From positions 3,658,001-3,722,000 of the forward strand of contig NZ_CP049910.1 of NCBI RefSeq assembly GCF_011305995.1: a stretch of DNA of 64,000 nucleotides, read 5' to 3'. Below, in pieces: positions 26,253-36,351 of the stretch. Numbering within the stretch: the first letter of the stretch is position 1; every line of letters starts with the position of its first letter. Origin of the DNA: Diaphorobacter sp. HDW4A. GTDB taxonomy: Bacteria > Pseudomonadota > Gammaproteobacteria > Burkholderiales > Burkholderiaceae_C. The notes beneath the pieces were generated by a model. That model saw only the letters and a program-made list of their open reading frames with translations. It had not been told where the DNA came from and made no database searches. Position numbers and translations under genes: made by a program.

Positions 26253-26882
26253 ATGATCAAACTGTTTGTCGGCCTGGGCAACCCCGGTCCCGAATACGAA
26301 GCCACCCGCCACAACGCCGGATTCTGGTGGATTGACGAGCTCGCACGCGACCTCAAGGTGAATCTGCTCCCCGAACGCAGCTACTACGGTCTCATGGCCC
26401 GAGCGACCGTCGGCGGCAACACCATCTGGCTACTGGAACCTCAGACGTTCATGAACGCCTCAGGCAAATCCGTAGCCGCCCTCGCCCGCTTCTTCAAGAT
26501 CAAGCCCGAGGAAATCCTCGTCGTCCACGACGAACTCGACATCCCCCCCGGCCAAGCTAAACTCAAACGCGGCGGCAGCCACGCTGGCCACAACGGCCTG
26601 CGCGACATCCACGCCCAACTCGGCTCAGCCGACTACTGGCGCCTGCGCGTAGGCATCGGCCATCCTGGCGTCAAATCCGAAGTCGTGAACTGGGTGCTCA
26701 AGAAACCATCACCAGACCAGCGCAAACTGATCGACGACAGCATCCTCCACTCGCTCAAGTCCTGGCCTGTACTGGTCGAAGGCGACATGGAAAAAGCCAC
26801 GCTCCAGATCCACACCAACAAGCCTCCGAGGCCCAAACCACCCAAACCATCCCAACCTGTGGAAGCGGTGCCGAAAGACTGA
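26253..26882 (+). CDS. pth: Peptidyl-tRNA hydrolase
   Basis: A 209-aa protein from ATG 26253; the frame is open 25 codons upstream, through the rplY terminator, so that part is not coding. [18 protein letters not shown] carries the catalytic His (His20). [12 protein letters not shown] and the HDELDIPPG segment complete the family signature. It recycles peptidyl-tRNAs released from stalled ribosomes. The C-terminus is Pro/Lys-rich. The dispersed repeat begins about 70 bp downstream. Confidence 0.97.
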   Translation: MIKLFVGLGNPGPEYEATRHNAGFWWIDELARDLKVNLLPERSYYGLMARATVGGNTIWLLEPQTFMNASGKSVAALARFFKIKPEEILVVHDELDIPPGQAKLKRGGSHAGHNGLRDIHAQLGSADYWRLRVGIGHPGVKSEVVNWVLKKPSPDQRKLIDDSILHSLKSWPVLVEGDMEKATLQIHTNKPPRPKPPKPSQPVEAVPKD

Positions 26883-26953
26883 GCGAGCTTGGCTCGTGCC
26901 GGGCTTGATGATCGGTTTGGGTTTTTGACTCTTGCTCTTGGTTTGAGGGCGGA

Positions 26954-27443
26954 GGCCGGGATTGCCCCCGGCGGGGCAATCACTTTTTGCTTGCGCGCAA
27001 AAAGTAATCAAAAACGCGCTTGGAAGTCATCCGGCGGAACTCGCGGCGTTCCTTCGTCACTCTGCTCGGGCAACCGCCGGAAGTCAGTTGTGAAAGAGGT
27101 GCGTACGGCACGTCGCTGCGCTCGTGCAGGGGCATTTGCATGGCTGCGTTGGGGCTCGAACGCCCACTGCGTTTTTGAGTTTGCAGTGCTTGAACGGCCG
27201 CTCGAAAATCACGCAGTTCTTGCACACCAACATCTCGCGAAGTCGCGAGATGAACGCCACGAGCGAAGCGACGTGCCGAATATTCCTCTTATGAAACCTC
27301 TAGCTCGCGGCGGTTGTCCGAACGGAGCGACGCAGTCGCGCAGTGAGTTCTGCCGCGGGTATTGAGAGCGCATTTTTGGTGACTTTTTGGGCAAGACCAA
27401 AAAGTTACTCCGCCGCCGGGCGGAACTCCCGGCCTCCGTAAGC
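26954..27443. repeat. Dispersed ~0.5-kb repeat with long terminal inverted repeats, copy 1
   Basis: The ends are imperfect inverted repeats of about 70 bp: GGCCGGGATTGCCCCCGGC at the left, through CTTTTTGC..GCAAAAAG hairpins, mirrored at 27366-27434. The interior shares long near-identical blocks with copy 2 at 50,402 (for example the stretch around CATTCCTCTTATGAAA). No ORF with known similarity is inside. It may be a MITE-like or REP-like element, or a decayed mobile element. Confidence 0.75.
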
Positions 27444-27475
27444 GACGCCCCAGCAGAGGACCGAAAAAATAGGAT

Positions 27476-27526
27476 GCCAGCCCCCACCCCAGCCCTCCCC
27501 CGCAAGCGGGAGAGGGAGAGCGAAAG
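27476..27526. repeat. Short GC-rich repeat (copy 1)
   Basis: CCAGCCCCCACCCCAGCCC followed by a TCCCCCGCAAGCGGGAGA hairpin, located just outside the right end of the 0.5-kb repeat. A similar unit in reverse orientation flanks the other copy on its left side (50321-50369). Confidence 0.6.
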
Positions 27527-27534
27527 CCGCCGCT

Positions 27535-27876
<342 letters not shown>

Positions 27877-27960
27877 TTATCCAATGCCCGGCCCGATAGC
27901 ACCCAGCACCGCTGCATGGCCCAAGGCAAGCTGCGGTTTTTGCCGCTATGCTCGCAACCC

Positions 27961-28923
27961 ATGGCTTTCTTTCTCCTCAAGCGCCTGTTGACTCTGATGG
28001 TGACGCTGCTGGCCACCTCGGCGGTCGTCTTCATCGTCCTGGAAATCCTGCCTGGCAACGCCGCGCAGGTGGCGCTTGGCCCCGATGCCTCGCCTGAAGC
28101 CGTGGCCGAACTGGCCCATCAGATGGGATTGAACCAGCCCGCGTTCACGCGCTATCTGCAGTGGGTGGGCGGGCTGCTGCAAGGCGACATGGGAACAAGC
28201 TACACCTATGGCTCGCCGGTACGCGAACTGATCTTCGAGCGCCTCGCACTCAGCGTGCCGCTGGCCATCATGGCAATGATCCTCACCACGCTGATCGCAC
28301 TGGCCGCCGGCATCTACGCGGCGTCGCGGCACAATAAACTCGGTGACGTGGGCATCATGGGGCTCGCGCAGATCGGCATCGCGATTCCCAATTTCTGGTT
28401 CGCGATCCTGCTGATTCTCGTCTTCTCGGTGAAGCTGCAGTGGTTTGCGGCAGGCGGCTTTCCCGGCTGGAGCAAGGCCGACGGCGGCGGCTTCTTTGCT
28501 GCACTGCAGGCGCTGCTGCTGCCCGCCATCGCGCTCGCCGTGGTGCAGGCTGCGATCCTCGCGCGCATCACGCGCTCGGCAGTGCTCGACGTGTCGCGCG
28601 AAGACTTCGTGCGCACTGCCCGGGCCAAGGGCCTGACTCAGCGTGCCGCACTCTGGAAGCATGTGCTGCGCAACGCGATGATTCCGGTCATCACCGTCAT
28701 GGGGCTGCAGTTCGCCAACCTGCTTGCGGGGACCATCGTCGTCGAGAACGTGTTCTACCTGCCGGGCCTCGGGCGCTTGATCTTCCAGTCGATCGCCAAC
28801 CGCGACCTCATCGTCGTGCGCAACTGCGTGCTCCTGCTGGCCGCGATGGTGGTGGTCGTGAACTTCATGGTTGACGTGCTCTACGCCGTCATCGACCCGC
28901 GCGTGAAGGCGGGTGAACTGTGA
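27961..28923 (+). CDS. Dipeptide/oligopeptide ABC transporter permease (DppB-like)
   Basis: A 320-aa protein from ATG 27961; the open frame begins 15 codons earlier but lacks a signal-like start. Six hydrophobic segments are visible, starting with FFLLKRLLTLMVTLLATSAVVF. EDFVRTARAKGLTQRAALWKHVLRNAMIP is the EAA loop that contacts the ATPase. It overlaps the next permease (GTGA). First gene of a five-gene peptide-type ABC operon; whether the substrate is peptides, glutathione or nickel cannot be read from the sequence. Confidence 0.93.
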   Translation: MAFFLLKRLLTLMVTLLATSAVVFIVLEILPGNAAQVALGPDASPEAVAELAHQMGLNQPAFTRYLQWVGGLLQGDMGTSYTYGSPVRELIFERLALSVPLAIMAMILTTLIALAAGIYAASRHNKLGDVGIMGLAQIGIAIPNFWFAILLILVFSVKLQWFAAGGFPGWSKADGGGFFAALQALLLPAIALAVVQAAILARITRSAVLDVSREDFVRTARAKGLTQRAALWKHVLRNAMIPVITVMGLQFANLLAGTIVVENVFYLPGLGRLIFQSIANRDLIVVRNCVLLLAAMVVVVNFMVDVLYAVIDPRVKAGEL

Positions 28924-29798
28924 AGACCGCGACCACGATCCCGTCCAAGGTCCCCACGAGCGCTCCGGGATTCTGGCATCGCGCGCTGCGCAACTACAGC
29001 TTTGCTATCGGTGCGGCGCTCACGCTGCTGCTGCTCGGCATGGCCGCCCTGTCCTTCGTCTGGACACCCCATTCCGCCTACACCGTGAACATGGACGCAG
29101 CCCTGCAGCCACCCAGCGGCACCTACTGGCTGGGCACGGACGCCTATGGCCGCGACATCGTCTCATCGCTGCTCGTGGGCGCGCGCAGCTCCATCATGGT
29201 CGGCGTGATCGCCGTCGGCATCGGCCTGCTCATCGGCACGGCGCTCGGCCTGCTCGCCGCCGCGCGTCGCGGCTGGGTCGAGGAGGTCGTCATGCGGATC
29301 GCGGACTTCACCTTCGCGTTTCCCGCGCTGTTGCTGGCCATCATGCTCACCGCCGTCTACGGCGCAAGCATCCGCAACGCCATCATCGCCATCGGCATCT
29401 TCTACATCCCCACGTTCGCACGCGTGACGCGTGCATCGGCCAAGCAGATCTGGGCGCGCGACTATATCCTCGCCGCGCGTGCCTGCGGCAAGGGGCCGTG
29501 GCGCATCACCATCGATCATGTGCTGCCCAACATCCTCCCCGCGCTGATCGTCCAGGCGACCATCCAGTTTGCGCTCGCCATCCTCGCCGAGGCCGCGCTC
29601 TCCTATCTGGGCCTTGGCACGCAGGCGCCCGAGCCGTCGTGGGGCCGCATGCTGGCCGAGGCGCAAACGCTGATGTTCCAACACCCGCTGCTCTCGGTCT
29701 GGCCCGGCGTGGCCATCGCGCTCACGGTGCTCGGACTGAACCTGCTCGGCGACGGTCTGCGTGATCTGCTCGATCCGCGCCTTGCGCGCCAACGTTGA
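28920..29798 (+). CDS. Dipeptide/oligopeptide ABC transporter permease (DppC-like)
   Basis: A 292-aa protein with a GTG start overlapping the preceding stop. The N-terminal cytoplasmic stretch and first helix (FAIGAALTLLLLGMAAL) precede YWLGTDAYGRDIVSSLLVGAR, a DppC hallmark. The EAA loop is RDYILAARACGKGPWRITIDHVLPNIL. It pairs with the DppB-like subunit to form the membrane channel. Confidence 0.93.
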   Translation: MKTATTIPSKVPTSAPGFWHRALRNYSFAIGAALTLLLLGMAALSFVWTPHSAYTVNMDAALQPPSGTYWLGTDAYGRDIVSSLLVGARSSIMVGVIAVGIGLLIGTALGLLAAARRGWVEEVVMRIADFTFAFPALLLAIMLTAVYGASIRNAIIAIGIFYIPTFARVTRASAKQIWARDYILAARACGKGPWRITIDHVLPNILPALIVQATIQFALAILAEAALSYLGLGTQAPEPSWGRMLAEAQTLMFQHPLLSVWPGVAIALTVLGLNLLGDGLRDLLDPRLARQR

Positions 29799-29814
29799 GT
29801 GGAGGTGACACGCG

Positions 29815-30834
29815 ATGAACCACAACGAAACAAGCACCCAACCCCTGCTCGAAGTCAGCAGCCTCGGCATCACGCTGAACACGCATCGCGGGCCCGCGCA
29901 GGCCGTGCGCGACGTGGGCTTCACGCTCGCGCGCGGCGAAACGCTGGGGCTGATCGGCGAATCGGGCAGTGGCAAATCCATCACCGCCATGGCCCTGATG
30001 GGCCTGCTGCCCGAGACCGCAACGACGCAAGGCAGCGTGCGTTTTGACGGCCAGGAGCTGCTGGCACTCTCCGACAAGACCATGTGCGCGCTGCGCGGCC
30101 ACCGCATGGCCATGGTGTTTCAGGAACCGATGACCGCGCTGAATCCGGTGCACACCATCGGCCGCCAGGTAGCCGAGCCACTGCGCCTGCACCAGAACCT
30201 CTCGGCGCGCGAGGCCCGCGAAGGCGCGCTCGCGCTGCTCGAGCGCGTAGGCATTCCGCAGCCCGCGCAGCGCTTCGATGCCTACCCACACCAGTTCTCG
30301 GGCGGGCAGCGCCAACGCATCACGATTGCGATGGCGCTCGCCTGCAACCCCGATCTACTGATCGCAGACGAACCGACGACCGCGCTCGACGTGACCGTGC
30401 AGCAGCAGATCCTCGACCTCATCGCCGATCTGGTGGACGAGCGACGCATGTCGCTGATCCTGATCTCCCACGACCTCGGCGTGATCTCGCAGAACGTGGA
30501 CCGCATGCTTGTGATGTACGGCGGCACCGTCGTCGAAAGCGGCTCGACCGTACAGGTCTTCGACCACATGGCCCACCCCTACACACGCGGACTGCTAGCG
30601 GCGCGCCCGCGCATGGCAGCGCTCGGTCAAGGCCGAACACGGCTGCAGACGATTCGCGGCACCGTGCCGGAACTCGTCGATCTACCACGTGGCTGCCCGT
30701 TCGCGGGCCGCTGCGAGCTCACCATCGACGCCTGCTCGCACGAGCGGCCGAGGGCGCAAGTGCTGGAAGCAGACCATGAGGTCCGCTGCCTGCGGCCCGA
30801 GGCGATCTCAGCCGAGAACGGAGCACACGCGTGA
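29815..30834 (+). CDS. Peptide ABC transporter ATPase (DppD-like)
   Basis: A 339-aa protein. Walker A is GESGSGKSITAMALMG, the signature is FSGGQRQRITIAMALACNP, and Walker B is LLIADEPTTALDV. The C-terminal oligopeptide-transporter extension contains LPRGCPFAGRCELTIDAC, whose cysteines bind a 4Fe-4S cluster in DppD. It overlaps the next ATPase gene by four bases. Confidence 0.93.
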   Translation: MNHNETSTQPLLEVSSLGITLNTHRGPAQAVRDVGFTLARGETLGLIGESGSGKSITAMALMGLLPETATTQGSVRFDGQELLALSDKTMCALRGHRMAMVFQEPMTALNPVHTIGRQVAEPLRLHQNLSAREAREGALALLERVGIPQPAQRFDAYPHQFSGGQRQRITIAMALACNPDLLIADEPTTALDVTVQQQILDLIADLVDERRMSLILISHDLGVISQNVDRMLVMYGGTVVESGSTVQVFDHMAHPYTRGLLAARPRMAALGQGRTRLQTIRGTVPELVDLPRGCPFAGRCELTIDACSHERPRAQVLEADHEVRCLRPEAISAENGAHA

Positions 30835-31679
30835 CCACTAGCCCCACAAGCACCTCCCTGCTTGAAGTGCATGATCTCACGCGCAGCTACGACTTGTCGC
30901 GCGCCTCGCTGTTCGGCCCGCGTGAACAGGTGCATGCGCTGCGCGGCGTGAACCTCGCACTCGAAGCTGGCAAGAGCCTCGGCGTGGTCGGTGAATCGGG
31001 CTCGGGGAAGTCCACGCTCGCACGTCTCGTCATGGCGCTGGATGCGCCGACATCGGGCACCGTGAAGCTGCTCGGGCGTGATCTGCACCGGCTTGAACCT
31101 GAAGCATTGCGCGAGGCCCGGCACGATTTCCAGATGGTGTTTCAAGATCCCTACGGCTCGCTCGATCCGCGTCAGACGGTGGCGCGCATCATCACCGAAC
31201 CCATGGCCGCGCTGCAGCGTGCGAACAAGGGCGAGATGCGCGAGCGCGCGCTCGAAGTGCTTGCGCAGGTGGGTCTTCGCAGCACCGATGTCGAGAAGTT
31301 TCCGCACGAGTTCTCGGGCGGGCAGCGCCAGCGCATCGCGATTGCGCGAGCACTGATGACCAAACCGCGCCTCATCGTCGCCGACGAACCGGTCAGCGCG
31401 CTCGACGTGTCGGTGCAGGCTCAGGTGCTCAACCTCATGCAGGACCTGCAGCAGCAATCGGGCCTGTCGTATCTGCTGATCAGCCACGACCTCGCAGTGG
31501 TGAGCCATCTGTGCGATGAGGTCGTCGTCATGCATCAGGGACAGATCGTCGAGCGCGGCACGCCCGCCGAACTGTTCACGCAGGCGCAGCATCCCTACAC
31601 GCAGACGCTGGTGAACGCGGTGCCTCAGATTGCGCCGGGTCTCGCACGCGCGCGCCGTGCGGCACGCAGGGTAGCCTGA
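30831..31679 (+). CDS. Peptide ABC transporter ATPase (DppF-like)
   Basis: A 282-aa protein with a GTG start inside the upstream stop. Walker A is GESGSGKSTLARLVMA, the signature is FSGGQRQRIAIARALMT, and Walker B is LIVADEPVSALDVS. The C-terminus is short and basic, without the Cys extension that DppF proteins usually carry, so it may be slightly truncated compared with E. coli DppF (334 aa). It completes the heterodimeric ATPase. Confidence 0.92.
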   Translation: MTTSPTSTSLLEVHDLTRSYDLSRASLFGPREQVHALRGVNLALEAGKSLGVVGESGSGKSTLARLVMALDAPTSGTVKLLGRDLHRLEPEALREARHDFQMVFQDPYGSLDPRQTVARIITEPMAALQRANKGEMRERALEVLAQVGLRSTDVEKFPHEFSGGQRQRIAIARALMTKPRLIVADEPVSALDVSVQAQVLNLMQDLQQQSGLSYLLISHDLAVVSHLCDEVVVMHQGQIVERGTPAELFTQAQHPYTQTLVNAVPQIAPGLARARRAARRVA

Positions 31680-31809
31680 GCATCATTCCTATCTGTGCGG
31701 ACGCTCGCATCTGTAGTAAAACACGGTTGATACGCAGACCGCTTGCCACGCATCTCCTCAAGTGATGAGGCGCGCCGATCTGCCTGCAACCTTCTGGAGA
31801 CCCCCACCT

Positions 31810-33300
31810 ATGTTGAATCGTCGCACCGTTCTGGCGTCCGGCGCACTGTCTGCCGTGCCCTTGATGACCCCGCTTTCCTCGCTCGCACAGGCGAAGAAGG
31901 ACTCGGTCTCGCTGGCGCTCACGCTGGAACCACCGGGGCTCGATCCAACAGCCGGTGCGGCTTCTTCGATTGCCGAGATCACGCTCTACAACATCTACGA
32001 GACGCTCACCAAGATCAACGCCGATGGCAGCGTCTCGCCGCTGCTCGCCGAAAGCTGGGAAGTCTCGCCCGACCTCAAAACCTACACCTTCAAGCTGCGC
32101 AAGAACGTGAAGTTCCAGAACGGAGAACTGTTCAACGCCAGCGCTGTGAAATTCGCGTTTGACCGCGCAGGCGGCGACAAAAGCACCAACAAGGACAAGC
32201 GCACCTTCGCCGGACTCAACGCCAAGGTGGTCGATGAAAACACCATCGTGCTCATCAACAGCGAGATCGACCCAGATCTGCTGTTTGTGCTCGGGCAGGC
32301 TACCGCCATCATCGTCGAGCCCAAGAGCGCGGCCACCAACGCCACCAAGCCCGTGGGCACCGGCCCCTACAAGCTAGATGCGTGGGCGCGCGGCTCGTCG
32401 ATCACGCTCGGGGCATCGCCAAGCTTCCGTCAGCCGTCCGCCATCAAGATCAAGCGCGCCACCTTCCGCTTCATCCCCGACCCGGCCGCGCAGGTCGCCG
32501 CCATGCTGGCCGGAGACGTCGACGCGTTTCCGCGCATCACGCCACGCAGCGTCGCACAATTCAAGGCCAACCCGCGCTTTCAGGTAGTGATCAGTGGCTC
32601 GCGTGCGAAGACGATTCTCGCGATGAACAACGCCCGCAAGCCACTCAATGATGTGCGCGTGCGCCGCGCCATCGCCGCAGCCATCGATCGCAAGGCCGTC
32701 ATTCAGGGCGCGGCCGACGGCCTCGGCGCCCCCATCGGCAGCTACTACGTGCCCGGAGCCTTCGGCTACATCGACACCACTGGCGTCAATCCGTATGACG
32801 TGGAAAAGGCCAAGAAGCTACTGGCCGAAGCCGGCGTGAAGACGCCGCTCGAACTCACCATGACGCTGCCGCCCGCACCGTACGCACGTCAGGGCGGCGA
32901 GGTGATCACCGCCGAGCTCGCCAAGATCGGCATCATCGTGAAGACGCAGAACGTCGAGTGGGCGCAGTGGCTTTCGGGCACCTACACTAACAAGAACTAC
33001 GACCTGTCCATCGTTTCGCATGTCGAGCCGTTTGACCTCAACAACTACGCCAAGCCCGACTACTACTGGGGCTACCAGTCCGACAAGTTCAAAGCGCTCT
33101 ACGAAAAGATCCAGACCGCCGAACGCCCCGCAGACCGCGCGCGCCTGCTCGGCGATGCGCAGCGCATGCTGGCCGAGGAAGTGCCCAGCATCTACCTCTA
33201 CCAGCCGCAATGGGTCACCGTCGCCAACAAGAACCTGCGCGGTCTCTGGAAGGACATGCCGGTGTTCGTCAACGACCTGTCCACGCTGTCCTGGGCATGA
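31810..33300 (+). CDS. Peptide-type ABC transporter substrate-binding protein
   Basis: A 496-aa protein from ATG 31810 (MLNRRTVLASGALSAV), a twin-arginine or Sec signal; the 16 upstream codons are in the 5' UTR. SBP_bac_5 features include PLLAESWEVSPDLKTYTFKLRKNVKFQNGE and 'PVGTGPYKL'. It lies 130 bp after the DppF-like ATPase and feeds that transporter from the periplasm. The amidase downstream suggests imported amide-containing compounds, which is inference. Confidence 0.92.
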   Translation: MLNRRTVLASGALSAVPLMTPLSSLAQAKKDSVSLALTLEPPGLDPTAGAASSIAEITLYNIYETLTKINADGSVSPLLAESWEVSPDLKTYTFKLRKNVKFQNGELFNASAVKFAFDRAGGDKSTNKDKRTFAGLNAKVVDENTIVLINSEIDPDLLFVLGQATAIIVEPKSAATNATKPVGTGPYKLDAWARGSSITLGASPSFRQPSAIKIKRATFRFIPDPAAQVAAMLAGDVDAFPRITPRSVAQFKANPRFQVVISGSRAKTILAMNNARKPLNDVRVRRAIAAAIDRKAVIQGAADGLGAPIGSYYVPGAFGYIDTTGVNPYDVEKAKKLLAEAGVKTPLELTMTLPPAPYARQGGEVITAELAKIGIIVKTQNVEWAQWLSGTYTNKNYDLSIVSHVEPFDLNNYAKPDYYWGYQSDKFKALYEKIQTAERPADRARLLGDAQRMLAEEVPSIYLYQPQWVTVANKNLRGLWKDMPVFVNDLSTLSWA

Positions 33301-33417
33301 TGTTTGCGGATTGCTGCCGCCGAGTACTCTGCCAAACGCATCGCGCGCCAATGAGGTGCGCGCCGCCTCAGGTTCCGTGTCGTCGTTTCGTCGTCCTTGT
33401 TTGAAAAGATCTGGTTG

Positions 33418-34836
33418 ATGTCTGCTGCCCTCCACGAACTCAGCGCCAGCGAACTGCTGGCTGCCTACCGCTCCCGCCAACTCTCGCCCGTCGAGGTCAC
33501 GCAGTCCGTGCTGGACCGCGCGGCGCTGTGGGAGCCCCAACTGCATGCCACCTACCTGCTGAACCCTCAGGGCGCGCTCACGCAGGCGCGCGCCAGCGAG
33601 GCACGTTGGCAGCGCGGTGCGCCCGTCGGTCTGCTCGACGGCGTGCCCGTCACCATCAAGGAAAACATCGCCACCAAGGGCGAGCCCATACCGCTCGGCA
33701 CCGCGGCGACGGAGCTGTTTCCGTCGATGACTGACTCGCCTGCGGCTGCGCGGCTGCGCGAATCGGGCGCAGTGTTCTTCGCCAAGACCACCATGCCCGA
33801 CTACGGCATGCTGTCCTCGGGTCTCTCGAGCTTCCACGCGCTCACGCGCAATCCGTGGGATCTGAGCCGTGGCCCGGGCGGCTCGAGCGCCGGTGCGGGC
33901 GCGGCCTGCGCCGCCGGGTACGGGCCGCTGCACATCGGCACCGACATCGGCGGCTCGATCCGCCTGCCCGCGAGCTGGTGCGGCATCTTCGGGCTCAAGC
34001 CCAGCCTCGGCCGCGTGCCCATCGATCCGCCCTACACCGGCCGCGCCGCAGGCCCGATGACGCGCACTGTCACCGACGCCGCGCTCATGATGCAGGTGCT
34101 CTCGCAGCCCGATGCGCGGGACAGCATGAGCCTGCCTGCACAGAACATCGCCTGGCAGGAGGCGGGCAGCACGACCCCAGCGTTCTTTGAGGGCAAGCGC
34201 ATTGGCCTGCTGCTCGATGCGGGTTGTGGTCTGCCACTCAATGAGGAAGTGCGCAGCGCCATCGAAGCCGCCGCGCAGTGGCTGGCAGCAGCAGGCGCGC
34301 AGATCGTGCCGATGAAGCCATTCATAACGCCCGAGATGCTCGAAGGCATGGACCATTTCTGGCGCATGCGTTCGTTCTCGGACATGCAATTGCTGCCCGC
34401 CGAGCGGCTCGCCAAGGTCCTGCCCTATATCCGCACCTGGGCCGAAAGTGCGGCGAATTTCTCAGGCAAGCAAGTGTTCGACGCGGGCCAGCAATTCCAT
34501 CTCACCCGAGTCGCCACGGTGCGCGCCTGCAATGCGTTCGACTACGTGATCTCGCCGGTCGCGCCGCATGTGGCATTTCAGGCCGAGTGGCCCTCGCCCA
34601 CCAATGATCCATTCAAGCCGCTTGAGCACATCGGTTTCACCGTTGCGTTCAACATGTCGGAGCAGCCCGCGTCGTCGATCAACTGCGGCTACACCGCGAG
34701 CGGTCTGCCCATCGGTCTGCAGATCGCCGGTGCGCGCTTCGACGATCTCGGCGTACTCAAGGCATCACGCGCGTTCGAGCAGATACGCGGCGCACAGCGC
34801 GCATGGCCCGAGCCGACTTCCGCCTCAGCGCTGTGA
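33418..34836 (+). CDS. Amidase signature family hydrolase
   Basis: A 472-aa protein from ATG 33418. The Ser-cisSer-Lys triad can be placed: Lys81 in VTIKENIATKG, Ser156 in GPGGSSAGAGAA and Ser180 in GTDIGGSIRLPA (24 residues apart, as usual). It hydrolyses an amide of unknown identity. It follows the transporter operon by ~120 bp and may process its cargo. Its 3' end overlaps the convergent LysE gene by 12 bases. Confidence 0.93.
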   Translation: MSAALHELSASELLAAYRSRQLSPVEVTQSVLDRAALWEPQLHATYLLNPQGALTQARASEARWQRGAPVGLLDGVPVTIKENIATKGEPIPLGTAATELFPSMTDSPAAARLRESGAVFFAKTTMPDYGMLSSGLSSFHALTRNPWDLSRGPGGSSAGAGAACAAGYGPLHIGTDIGGSIRLPASWCGIFGLKPSLGRVPIDPPYTGRAAGPMTRTVTDAALMMQVLSQPDARDSMSLPAQNIAWQEAGSTTPAFFEGKRIGLLLDAGCGLPLNEEVRSAIEAAAQWLAAAGAQIVPMKPFITPEMLEGMDHFWRMRSFSDMQLLPAERLAKVLPYIRTWAESAANFSGKQVFDAGQQFHLTRVATVRACNAFDYVISPVAPHVAFQAEWPSPTNDPFKPLEHIGFTVAFNMSEQPASSINCGYTASGLPIGLQIAGARFDDLGVLKASRAFEQIRGAQRAWPEPTSASAL

Positions 34837-35478
34837 GGTCGCGAGCTTCACCGCCAGGCCCACAAAAACCAGCGCGGTGATCTTGTTAAGCCAGAACTGG
34901 CCTCGAGCCGACTTCAGCAGCAGGCGCCCGAACACGCCCGAGAAAATCGCAATCGCGCCAAAGACCAGAAACGTCGCGACGATAAACACCGCACCGAACG
35001 CGAAGATCTGCGGCGCGACGGGCCCGAGCGCGGGATTGGCGAACTGCGGCAGAAACGCCAGAAAGAAAATCAGCACCTTGGGGTTGGTGAGGTTCATCAC
35101 CACGCCACGCATCACCATGCGCAGAAGGTCTCCGCTCGAAGCGGCCTGCACGGCTGTGGTTGCCTGCTCGCCACTCTCTTCTTTCACGCTGATCGGCGCA
35201 CGCCACGCCCCCCATGCGAGGTAAACGAGATAGGCCGCGCCGCACCACTTGAGCACGGTAAACGCCATCTCCGACGCCGCAAACACAGCGGCCAGCCCCA
35301 GCGCCACGGCCGTGGTATGCACGATGATGCCCATGCACAGTCCCACGACCACGGCCAGGCCCATGCGCCAGCCGCGCTGCGCCGATTGCAGCAGCACGAA
35401 GAGATTGTCCGGCCCCGGGCTCAGGCCCAGAAGAACAGCTACGCCAAAGAAGGTGATCAAGGTCTGAATGGTCGGCAT
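34825..35478 (-). CDS. LysE/RhtB-family amino-acid exporter
   Basis: A 217-aa protein with six hydrophobic segments. The N-terminal GLSPGPDNLFVLLQSAQRGWRMGLAV is the family signature, and LTNPKVLIFFLAFLPQFANP is the second. It probably exports an amino acid such as homoserine, threonine or lysine; the substrate is not predictable here. Confidence 0.92.
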   Translation of the reverse strand: MPTIQTLITFFGVAVLLGLSPGPDNLFVLLQSAQRGWRMGLAVVVGLCMGIIVHTTAVALGLAAVFAASEMAFTVLKWCGAAYLVYLAWGAWRAPISVKEESGEQATTAVQAASSGDLLRMVMRGVVMNLTNPKVLIFFLAFLPQFANPALGPVAPQIFAFGAVFIVATFLVFGAIAIFSGVFGRLLLKSARGQFWLNKITALVFVGLAVKLATSQR

Positions 35479-35622
35479 GATGGGCGCTCAAACGAAAACC
35501 CCTGCATTCTGCACCGAACCTATGCCTGACCACGCCACCGCCCGTCGCACAATAGGGGGTTCGCGCGAATGAGAATGAGGCTCCAAGCCACGTCGCGCCC
35601 TTTCATCTCTCTGCTCACATCC

Positions 35623-36225
35623 ATGGACCCGATTCTTCTGGTGCTGCTCGCGGCAACGGCCTCCTACTTCATCAACGCCAAGCAGCAGCGCCAGCGCATC
35701 GCCGTACTGGCCGAGCATCTGCAGCCCTTCCAGATCGAAAAGCACATCGAGGCGCTCTCGCAGGGCTATTTGCGCGCCATGGGCGAGAGGGAGGATGAAC
35801 GCCGCCTGCAGGTGCTTGCGCTGCTCAGCGACAACGAGCAGTCTCTCGTCAGCCAGTTCAGCCGTTTCGCTGCCTCGTTCCAGAAGGTGAGCGAGCCGAT
35901 GGCTCGCGTGAGCAAACTGCCCGTAAGTCTGCCGTTCGCCACCCAGTTCATGCCAGGCAGCACCTTCGACATGCGCTCGGTCGTGCAGATCCACGCACAG
36001 GGTTTCGAGCGCGTGGTGCGCAACGACGCAGGACGCACGCCGCGCGACCGAGCCTTCATGATGACCGCCGAAATCTTGCTCATGCAGCACAGCTGCCACT
36101 GGTACTGCAAGTCCAAGTCCGTTGCCTCCGCCCGCATGCTCGCGCGCAACAAGACACCTCATGAACAGCTCCTGCAGTCGGTATCGCCCGAGACACGCGC
36201 GGCCTACCAGACCCTCGTCAGCTGA
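35623..36225 (+). CDS. Hypothetical membrane-anchored protein
   Basis: A 200-aa protein from ATG 35623 (MDPILLVLLAATASYFI); the frame is open 18 codons further. One N-terminal hydrophobic helix is followed by a soluble, mostly helical region with no motif I recognise. The coding pattern is consistent with a real gene, and the stop is followed by a ~120-bp gap. Function unknown. Confidence 0.55.
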   Translation: MDPILLVLLAATASYFINAKQQRQRIAVLAEHLQPFQIEKHIEALSQGYLRAMGEREDERRLQVLALLSDNEQSLVSQFSRFAASFQKVSEPMARVSKLPVSLPFATQFMPGSTFDMRSVVQIHAQGFERVVRNDAGRTPRDRAFMMTAEILLMQHSCHWYCKSKSVASARMLARNKTPHEQLLQSVSPETRAAYQTLVS

Positions 36226-36351
36226 ATGACCGCCGCGCCGCTGTAGGACAAGTCCGGGCGTTGAGCGGAAGGTATTGCAGGCCGTGCAGCCCATCGCGCA
36301 GAATGCCGAGTGCCGGATGTCACATGCGGCCCCATCGCATGGCCTGCCAAC

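Larger units (their letters stand above)
26883..27534. other. Gene-free region between pth and the ferredoxin gene
   Basis: This 652-bp region is filled by the dispersed repeat copy and its flanking short repeat. Open frames inside it have no recognisable similarity and overlap the palindromic ends, so I treat them as non-coding. Confidence 0.6.
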
